A DNA stretch of 58,507 bases. Source: Ruminococcus sp. (GTDB taxonomy: Bacteria > Bacillota > Clostridia > Oscillospirales > Ruminococcaceae). Each line of letters begins with the position of its first letter. Within the stretch, counting starts at the first letter, position 1. Where the stretch lies: NCBI GenBank assembly GCA_015066935.1, contig SVNK01000005.1, positions 1-58,507 of the forward strand. The letters are read 5' to 3'. The position numbers and the translations under genes are program-made. This document shows, piece after piece, positions 52,615 to 58,507 of the stretch. Below the pieces are notes generated by a model. It saw nothing but the letters and a program-made list of their open reading frames with translations, made no database searches and was not told where the DNA came from.

Positions 52615-53550
52615 TTAGTCTTCCTTCTTTCTGAGAACAAATGCTGTTCCGAGAGCAGCTGCAAGACCAGCAGCAGCAACGCCTACGCCCTTAACGCCTG
52701 TAGGAGGTGAAGAAGGAGCTGTTGTTGTAGCTGCAGATGTTGTGGACTCAGCTGTTGTAGTAGCTGTGTCTGTTGCAGATGTCTCTGACTCAGTTGTTGT
52801 GGATGTTGTAGTTGTAGTTGTAGTAGTTGTTGTAGTTGTAGTAGTAGTTGTTGTAGTTGTTGTCTGCTCAGCCTCGATCTGGATGTAGCCGTTCTGGAGA
52901 CCCTTTGTGAATACCCAGCCCTGCATGATCTTGGAGTCTGTGTTGTTAGGTGAAGCAACGAACTGATCCTCTGTGGAAGCAGAGTTGTGATACTCAAAAC
53001 CTACATAGTAGATGTCGCCAGCCTTAGCGTCAGAAGGAAGTGAGAAGTTCATTGTTGTCATAACGCCGTCACGACCAGCATTACCTGAAGCAGCACCTGC
53101 AAAGAATGCAAGACCGTCTGTACCGTTTGCTGCGTCAGACTTTCTGATGTCATTCTCCTGAACGAGGAACTTGCTTACAGCCTGACCCTGGTTGAAGATT
53201 ACGCCGTATTCTTCGTCAATAACGTCGCCGTCCATCTTGTTAACAGTGAGTCTTGAATCGTAAGCAACGTGGAAACCGAAAGCATTGTACTTTCTGTCTG
53301 CACCTTCGATTGTGATGTCGAGAGTCTGAGGATTCTTAGCATCAGCAAGCTTGATTGTCTTCTTCTCGATAGAAATTGTAGGCTGTACAGCAGAACCAGC
53401 AACCTGATCAGCTGTGATACCGTACTGGTCATAAGGGAAGTTAGGGCATGAGTAATTTGCATCAACTGCAGATGCAAGAACAGAAGTTGCAGAAGCAGCT
53501 ACTGCAGATACTGCTAAAGCAGCACAAAGTCTTTTAATAGAAGTCTTCAT
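52615..53550 (-). CDS. scaE: ScaE-like cell-wall-anchored single-cohesin protein
   Basis: A 311-residue surface anchor. A signal peptide (to about residue 27, ATSVLASA) is followed by one cohesin module (about 50-235): SIEKKTIKLADAKNPQTLDI, GFHVAYDSRLTVNKMDGD and GVMTTMNFSLPSDAKAGDIYY show the beta-sandwich pattern. A Thr-rich linker spans about 236-270. The C-terminus has a sorting signal: SPPTG at 281-285, hydrophobic VGVAAAGLAAALGTAFVL and a RKKED tail, so sortase should attach it to the wall. In R. flavefaciens ScaE holds the X-dockerins of ScaB and CttA; the same gene order here supports that role. The Leu of LPXTG is Ser. Confidence 0.9.
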   Translation of the reverse strand: MKTSIKRLCAALAVSAVAASATSVLASAVDANYSCPNFPYDQYGITADQVAGSAVQPTISIEKKTIKLADAKNPQTLDITIEGADRKYNAFGFHVAYDSRLTVNKMDGDVIDEEYGVIFNQGQAVSKFLVQENDIRKSDAANGTDGLAFFAGAASGNAGRDGVMTTMNFSLPSDAKAGDIYYVGFEYHNSASTEDQFVASPNNTDSKIMQGWVFTKGLQNGYIQIEAEQTTTTTTTTTTTTTTTTTTTTSTTTESETSATDTATTTAESTTSAATTTAPSSPPTGVKGVGVAAAGLAAALGTAFVLRKKED

Positions 53551-53605
53551 TATAAATCGTTCCTTTCAATTTTAATACCTTAATAATTGATTGAGTTATA
53601 TGCAC

Positions 53606-53629
53606 CTGCCGCCGTTATGACGGCAGGAA
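53606..53629 (-). promoter_or_regulatory. Hairpin between cttA and scaE
   Basis: CCTGCCGCC and GACGGCAGG pair with a small loop. On the minus strand no T-run follows, so it may act as an mRNA processing or stability element separating expression levels of the two genes. Confidence 0.5.
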
Positions 53630-53650
53630 TTACATAGCTTTAAAATTTGA

Positions 53651-55954
53651 TTATGCCTGTGTGTTGCCGAGAACTGCTGCCCATGCAGCCTTGCCGGGCT
53701 CAGCGTTCTGGATATAAGCATAGTATGTGAGGATTGCACCTGCATCACTTGCGAGGAGACGTCTGCCAGACTTGCCTGTCTTCCAAGCTACGGAAGGATC
53801 AATTGCTGTATCAACGTCTGCGAGGAATGCAGCGAAATCATCGTAGATGCTGTCAGGACCTGATACGAGGTCAGAGTCTACAGAGAACTCAATTGTTGCT
53901 GCATCTGCACCGCTTGAGAGATTTGCATAGTAATCAAGAACCATAGCTGCGTCTCTTGATGTAATCTTGTTATCAAGGTCAGCGTCGCCCTTAAGACCGA
54001 TATATGCAGGAACAGTAACTATACCGTCAGTAGATGTTCTGAGAATAGCACCATCTGTAATTACAGTATTGCCATACTGGTCAACAATATCCATTCCGTT
54101 GTAGAGGAGTCCGATATCGTAGAGGAATGAAGTCTTTGATGAATCGTAAGCTGCACCGGGTGTTGTGCTGAACTTGAATGAACCTGTGATGTCATAAGCA
54201 GAAGAAACAGACTCATCAACGATTGTTTCAATGCCGTTTTCATCTACAGAAATTGTGTTGTACTTTACAAAGAGTGAAAGGTTTGAAACCTGCTCCTTAG
54301 CAAAGCTGTCGTCAATATTTGTGTAGAAGCCGTCCTCAGCTTCGATGTCTACGTATACACCTGCAACAGCAACATATGTTGTTGTAGTTGTTGATGTTGT
54401 TGTATCAGTAGAAGTTGTTGTCGAAGAAGACGTTGTTGTATCAGTAGAAGTTGTTGTTGAAGATGATGTTGTTGTATCAGTAGAAGTTGTTGTTGAAGAT
54501 GATGTTGTTGTTGAAGATGTTGTTGTGTCAGATGTTGTAGTCTCAGAAGATGTTGTTGTAGAAGATGTTGTAGTTGTTGTTGAAGTTGTAGTTGTTGTTG
54601 TTGTCTGGACGGGTTCTGTTTCCATTACTCTCACTACACCAGCAGAAACAGTTACACTTGAAGGAATATAACTTACAGTAATGCTAATATTCTTACAAGG
54701 GAGAATTTCCTTTCCATCTTCACCTGTCTTAAACTGCTTGCCCTGTGAAGCAAGGTACTCTCTTACTTCATCAATCTCATCATCGGGGTAGCTTGCAGTG
54801 AAGGTTGCTGTGCGACCGTCATAAGAAACGGAAATACCATAAAGCTCGTCCATAAACTCGCCAATTTCAGCTGCGTCAATGTCAACAGCTATAGGTGAAA
54901 TTTCGTTAAACTTGTTGATAGCCTTTTCAAAATACTCAACTACTGTAGCGTCTGAAGCGAATGCAGCACCAGATGCAGGAATCTTCTTATCAATATTGTG
55001 ATTCTCAAGCTTTTCGAAAACGCCTTCTGCTTCAAGCTTAGCATTCAATGCCTGTGCAAGAACAGAATAATCTGCAAAATCGCCACTAAAAGGATTGAAA
55101 GAGGAACCTATAACGACTCCGGAAACTTTCTTTACAGCTCTTTTGATAAGTGATGCATAGTAATCTTCAGCCTCGTTAATTTCATCGAGAACAGCAGCTG
55201 TATCTATGTTATACTTTTCAGCAAGCTCGTTAAGGTTGCGTTCTGCAACTATTTTAAGCTCATCAAGCTTATTCAATGCATAATCTGCAATATCGATATC
55301 ATTGTAGAGCTTACCGCCGTCTGCTGTATCCTCAAAAACGAGTTCAGCTCTAAATCTGCCAGCTTCAAGTTCATGAAGATCGATTGTTGCAGTGAACACA
55401 CCCTCAATCTTTACGCCGTCAAAAACAACGAGGTTATCAAGATCCTCAACAAGAGCGTCGAACTGAGGAATTCCTGCGTACTTGGACTTAAGCTTGTCAA
55501 CTTCCTTGTTGATCTTATCCTGAGCATCACCCTCAAAAGCATCTACAACGCTTGTTGCCTTGAGTGTTAATACGATCTCTTTGGAATCAGCAAGCTTGTA
55601 CTCAATATCACCGAGACCGTTTGTGATGTTCTCTGTAAGCTTTGCATACTTACCTGAAAGTGCGATAAGCTTCTTGTAGAGACTTTCTGTCTCAATCACA
55701 CCGCTGAGACCGCCATTATCAATAGCGTTGTCGATAGCAGCTGAAGCAAGAAGGTCCCAGTTGCTTTTCTGATCCTCATCATCTGCAGCAATGTAAAGAA
55801 GGTCGTTAAGTGTAAGTGTTTCGTCTGCTGCAACTGCTGCGGAAGCGATATCTGCATCTTCTACAGCAAAGGTGTTTACAGTCAGACACTGTGTAAGAGC
55901 CATCGGAACAGCAGCTGCTGCGGCAACGACTCTTTTGAATAATGAATTCTTCAT
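53651..55954 (-). CDS. cttA: CttA-like secreted protein with X-module and dockerin
   Basis: A 767-residue exported protein. Signal peptide to about residue 31 (VVAAAAAVPMALTQ). Residues about 35-445 form an acidic alpha/beta region with helical segments such as DYYASLIKRAVKKVSGVVIG and strands such as VDELYGISVSYDGRTATFTA; I recognise no known carbohydrate-binding fold. A Thr/Ser linker covers about 450-535. Then comes the X-module (GVYVDIEAEDGFYTN onward) and a dockerin with loops GDADLDNKITSRDAAMVL and, after an insert, SGRRLLASDAGAIL. Position between the scaffoldin and scaE genes, size and X-dockerin match CttA of R. flavefaciens, a cellulose-binding protein tethered to ScaE. Cellulose binding here is inference. 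Confidence 0.82.
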   Translation of the reverse strand: MKNSLFKRVVAAAAAVPMALTQCLTVNTFAVEDADIASAAVAADETLTLNDLLYIAADDEDQKSNWDLLASAAIDNAIDNGGLSGVIETESLYKKLIALSGKYAKLTENITNGLGDIEYKLADSKEIVLTLKATSVVDAFEGDAQDKINKEVDKLKSKYAGIPQFDALVEDLDNLVVFDGVKIEGVFTATIDLHELEAGRFRAELVFEDTADGGKLYNDIDIADYALNKLDELKIVAERNLNELAEKYNIDTAAVLDEINEAEDYYASLIKRAVKKVSGVVIGSSFNPFSGDFADYSVLAQALNAKLEAEGVFEKLENHNIDKKIPASGAAFASDATVVEYFEKAINKFNEISPIAVDIDAAEIGEFMDELYGISVSYDGRTATFTASYPDDEIDEVREYLASQGKQFKTGEDGKEILPCKNISITVSYIPSSVTVSAGVVRVMETEPVQTTTTTTTSTTTTTSSTTTSSETTTSDTTTSSTTTSSSTTTSTDTTTSSSTTTSTDTTTSSSTTTSTDTTTSTTTTTYVAVAGVYVDIEAEDGFYTNIDDSFAKEQVSNLSLFVKYNTISVDENGIETIVDESVSSAYDITGSFKFSTTPGAAYDSSKTSFLYDIGLLYNGMDIVDQYGNTVITDGAILRTSTDGIVTVPAYIGLKGDADLDNKITSRDAAMVLDYYANLSSGADAATIEFSVDSDLVSGPDSIYDDFAAFLADVDTAIDPSVAWKTGKSGRRLLASDAGAILTYYAYIQNAEPGKAAWAAVLGNTQA

Positions 55955-56254
55955 TGTTCTATTACCTCTCTAACTCTTTATTTACCTTTATGCAGCCGCC
56001 CTATGTCTACGCACCCGCATTCAAGGTTATTTTTTTGGGCAATACATTCCACAAGGTACAATACGCCCAAAAATTCATAATTACATTTTATCATATTAAT
56101 TGCAATAAGTCAATATAATCGGCGAATTTTTTCAAAAAATTATCTACAATTAATTATTTGCTTTTTTGTAGCTATTTCACAAACTATATTTCGTATTTAT
56201 ATTCATAATCGTGTAATATTTCTCTTGTCATATACCATTTGTATACTCACCCGT
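55955..56254. other. cttA upstream region
   Basis: AT-rich leader of cttA. A long inverted repeat, TTTTTGGGC (56032-56040) with GCCCAAAAA (56065-56073), would form a stem in the 5' untranslated RNA. No U-tract follows, so it is not an obvious attenuator. CTCTAACTC-type purine-poor sequence lies before the start; AGAGAGG on the minus strand is the probable ribosome binding site. Confidence 0.5.
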
Positions 56255-56284
56255 AAAAAAAGCAGACCCGAAGGTCTGCTTTTT
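56255..56284 (-). terminator. Terminator of the scaffoldin gene
   Basis: AGCAGACC and GGTCTGCT with a CGAA-type tetraloop, T-run on the minus strand, five bases after the stop. Confidence 0.9.
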
Positions 56285-56288
56285 GAAA

Positions 56289-58507
56289 TTATGCGATTTC
56301 GCCGTATCTCTCAGGAACGATTTCGTCCCAAAGAGCCTGTGCTTCTGCACCGGGAGTCTGTGACTCTGAGTAGAATGTAAGGATTGCACCTGCGTCGTTA
56401 GCAAGTATCTTTCTGTCAGCCTTTTTAAGCTTCCAGTTATCCTCTGACCACTCGTTAACGTCAACGTCACCAAGGAATGCACAGAAGTCTTCGAGTACAT
56501 CGTCTGCACCTGTTACATACGGGCTTTCAGAGAGCTGAATCTTTGCAGGATCTGCACCGATTGCCTGTGAAGCTGTGTAGAATGCAAGTGCCTGAGCTGC
56601 GTCGTTAGCGAGAACCTTGTTATTGAGGTCGATATCGCCCTTAACGCCGATGTATACAGTTACTGTGATCTGATTGCCGTCTCTGTCAACCAACGGATTA
56701 TATCCGTAGTATACAGGAACTTCATACTTGAATGTAGTATTAGCCTCATCATATACTGTTGAAGGAACTGCATCACCGAAGTTGATCTTGCTCATATCCA
56801 CGTCTTCAGCTGCCCATTCGGAATCAACGGTTATTCCGTCCTGAGTAATCTTGTTGAAGATCTTGAGGCTAGTGATCTGACCGGGATTGAATCCACCCTT
56901 TTCGCCATTATTACGTGTGCCGTTATCGTGGCTGAAGTAGAATCCGTGAGTCTTTTCAACAACAGCAAATGTATCGATCCATTCCGGTCCTTCGCCTGAA
57001 CCGTCAACTGTTATCTTACCGGGAACAGTTACTACGAGAGCTGTGATGTCACCGCCGTTTGCATCGGATACGAAGAGATCCTCAATTGCAATATTATACT
57101 TTCCGTTAGGACAAGTATCCTTAACCTTGAACTCAAGTACGATTACATCTGCACCGTCTGTACCGATTACTGCGTTACCTGTTCCGTTTGCAAACGCATA
57201 CTGACCTGTAGCAGGATTGTATACGATGTCTGCAATGTATGCACCGGACTTATCGGATGCACCTACAAGCTCAAACTTGTCAGTGTCGAAGTCAATTGTG
57301 AACTGTGCACCTGAAACAGGAAGCTTACTGTTATAGAAGTCGAGGAGCTTAACAGGAACCTTAACTGTATCACCCTGCTTAGCTGTTACACTTTCAACCT
57401 GCCAGATTACTGCATTAACAGGAATTGTTGTTGTAGTTGTAGAAGTTGTAGAGGATGATGTAGTTGAAGTTGTTGATGTTGAGCTGCTTGTTGTGGAAGT
57501 TGTGCTTCCGCTTGTTGTGGTTGTTGTTGAACCACTTGTTGTGGTTGTTGTTGAACCACTTGTTGTGGTTGTTGTTGAACCACTTGTTGTGGAAGTTGTG
57601 CTTCCGCTTGTTGTGGTTGTTGTTGAACCACTTGTTGTGGTTGTTGTTGAACCACTTGTTGTGGTTGTTGTTGAACCACTTGTTGTAGTTGTTGTTGAAC
57701 CACTTGTTGTGGAAGTTGTGCTTCCGCTTGTTGTGGTTGTTGTTGAACCACTTGTTGTGGAAGTTGTGCTTCCGCTTGTTGTGGTTGTTGTTGAACCACT
57801 TGTTGTGGTTGTTGTTGAACCACTTGTTGTAGTTGTTGTTGAACCACTTGTTGTGGTTGTTGTTGAACCTTCGCTTGTTGTAGTTACAGTTGATGTTGTA
57901 ACTGTAGATGTTGTTGTAGGAACCTTAACGATGATTGCACCGTTCTCTGTAAGAACTCTGTCAGTAATCTCAGCGCCGTCAACTGTTGAAGCGAAGAGCT
58001 CAGAAATCTTTACAGGATATGTTCCTGCTGCACAATCCTCGGGAACTGTGTAAGTAAGTGTAAGAACATACTTGCCGTTCTCTGAAGGAATAGCATTACC
58101 ATCCTTGTCAGCAAATGCGAATTCATTTGTAGCAGCATTAGCTACGATTGCAGCACCGTATGCATCAGAAATCTCAGATACGCCTACATACTTGATAGGT
58201 GAATCAGCGTTGATGTTGAACTGAGCAGCTGAGATAGGAAGCTTTGTGCCGTTGGAGTCAACTACTACCATGTTGAGTGTAACTGTCTCGCCGGGCTTAG
58301 CCTCTACTGTATCAATCTTCCAGAGGATTGCTCCCTCAGGGAGTGTTGTAGATGTAGTAGATGTTGTTGATGTTGTAGTGCTTGTTGTGGTTGTTGTTGA
58401 ACCACTTGTTGTGGTTGTTGTTGAACCACTTGTTGTGGTTGTTGTTGAACCACTTGTTGTGGTTGTTGTTGAACCACTTGTTGTGGTTGTTGTTGAACCA
58501 CTTGTTG
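56289..58507 (-). CDS. scaB: ScaB-like scaffoldin, C-terminal part (cut by window edge)
   Basis: About 739 residues are visible; the frame stays open to the edge. In order from the edge: a Thr/Ser/Gly linker; cohesin 1 (AILWKIDTVEAKPGETVTL to NGAIIVKVP); a linker of about 15 units of TTTTTSGS and TTSTTSGS (57490-57880); cohesin 2 (AVIWQVESVTAKQGDTVKV to VPGKITVDG); then an X-module (WIDTFAVVEKTHGFYFSHDN onward) and a dockerin with loops GDIDLNNKVLANDAAQAL and, after an insert, KADRKILANDAGAIL. Such a C-terminal X-dockerin should bind the ScaE cohesin at the surface, while the cohesins take up dockerin partners. More cohesins are expected beyond the edge. Confidence 0.92.
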   Translation of the reverse strand, partial: TSGSTTTTTSGSTTTTTSGSTTTTTSGSTTTTTSGSTTTTTSTTTSTTSTTSTTLPEGAILWKIDTVEAKPGETVTLNMVVVDSNGTKLPISAAQFNINADSPIKYVGVSEISDAYGAAIVANAATNEFAFADKDGNAIPSENGKYVLTLTYTVPEDCAAGTYPVKISELFASTVDGAEITDRVLTENGAIIVKVPTTTSTVTTSTVTTTSEGSTTTTTSGSTTTTTSGSTTTTTSGSTTTTTSGSTTSTTSGSTTTTTSGSTTSTTSGSTTTTTSGSTTTTTSGSTTTTTSGSTTTTTSGSTTSTTSGSTTTTTSGSTTTTTSGSTTTTTSGSTTSTTSSSTSTTSTTSSSTTSTTTTTIPVNAVIWQVESVTAKQGDTVKVPVKLLDFYNSKLPVSGAQFTIDFDTDKFELVGASDKSGAYIADIVYNPATGQYAFANGTGNAVIGTDGADVIVLEFKVKDTCPNGKYNIAIEDLFVSDANGGDITALVVTVPGKITVDGSGEGPEWIDTFAVVEKTHGFYFSHDNGTRNNGEKGGFNPGQITSLKIFNKITQDGITVDSEWAAEDVDMSKINFGDAVPSTVYDEANTTFKYEVPVYYGYNPLVDRDGNQITVTVYIGVKGDIDLNNKVLANDAAQALAFYTASQAIGADPAKIQLSESPYVTGADDVLEDFCAFLGDVDVNEWSEDNWKLKKADRKILANDAGAILTFYSESQTPGAEAQALWDEIVPERYGEIA
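57490..57880 (-). repeat. 24-bp tandem repeats encoding the inter-cohesin linker
   Basis: About fifteen 24-bp units, each coding for TTTTTSGS or TTSTTSGS. A second run of the same units starts at about 58383 and continues past the window edge. Such in-frame arrays expand and contract by slippage or recombination, so linker length may vary among strains and be mis-assembled. Confidence 0.88.

Noticed and set aside
57490..57880. CRISPR-like direct repeats
   Set aside because: They are in-frame tandem repeats without unique spacers, coding for the scaffoldin linker.
57493..58053. Long plus-strand open frame made of Val-Val-Val-Glu-Pro-Leu repeats opposite the scaffoldin linker
   Set aside because: It is the antisense reading of the Thr-rich repeat DNA; no ribosome binding site or independent codon pattern. 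The same holds for 54345-54671, 52683-52997 and 57407-57847.

Overview
The window reads as a chromosomal segment of a cellulolytic Ruminococcus, most likely close to Ruminococcus flavefaciens. The strongest reason is the right end. Three genes on the minus strand, in transcription order, encode a cohesin-bearing scaffoldin ending in an X-module plus dockerin, a secreted protein with a threonine-rich linker and another X-module plus dockerin, and a single-cohesin protein with a C-terminal cell-wall sorting signal. This is the scaB-cttA-scaE order known from R. flavefaciens. A dockerin-tagged SGNH esterase (27230-28582) and the low-GC Firmicutes style of the regulators (T-box, CIRCE, strong purine-rich ribosome binding sites) agree. 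No rRNA, tRNA or CRISPR array was seen. Species assignment is inference.

Layout. (1) 1-3600: part of a Tn4451-like integrated mobilizable element with a large serine recombinase (cut by the window edge), TnpW, a MobA/MobL relaxase and a DUF3847 protein. It is followed by an unusual non-coding stretch holding about a dozen consecutive short hairpins and a long inverted repeat. (2) 4040-10911: a complete trpEGDCFBA operon behind a tryptophan T-box leader with two terminators in series. (3) 11027-12075: a divergent XRE regulator / zinc-ribbon membrane protein pair bracketed by related palindromic repeats. (4) htpG with CIRCE, a large acidic membrane-anchored protein, and a PPi-type phosphofructokinase between two copies of a multi-hairpin repeat. 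(5) 18162-21058: HAD phosphatase, a small protein, Gx transporter, NusG-II protein and ApbE, a possible flavinylation/electron-transfer cluster. (6) 21551-26470: glycolytic run pgk, three small proteins (one with an Asp-Cys repeat tail), tpiA, gpmI. (7) 26579-31822: PAP2 phosphatase, dockerin esterase, ilvE, radical SAM protein, alr. (8) 32115-40289: SLOG protein, LCP-TatD-PP2C operon, DUF4317, DUF2975/HTH pair, lipoprotein, flippase. (9) 40498-52551: aminotransferase-trpS, mazG-HU-rqcP, epimerase, sugar-binding lipoprotein, metF with a free-standing MetH activation domain, ung, galE, ttcA. (10) 52615-58507: the sca cluster.

How parts work together. The trp operon makes tryptophan from chorismate and is predicted to be switched by uncharged tRNA-Trp. 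In the sca cluster the X-dockerins of the scaffoldin and of the CttA-like protein are expected to bind the ScaE-type cohesin on the cell wall, placing the enzyme scaffold and a substrate-binding protein on the same anchor. The dockerin esterase is a candidate passenger of that complex.

Most of the window is ordinary housekeeping. The most unusual material is non-coding: the hairpin array at 2852-3371, a roughly 240-bp multi-hairpin repeat with base-pair-preserving differences between copies, a 180-bp terminal-inverted-repeat element in two copies, and the tandem-terminator T-box. Among proteins, the Asp-Cys repeat protein and the N-terminal domain of the CttA-like protein deserve attention. 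All domain names are from memory and visual motif reading; no search was run.
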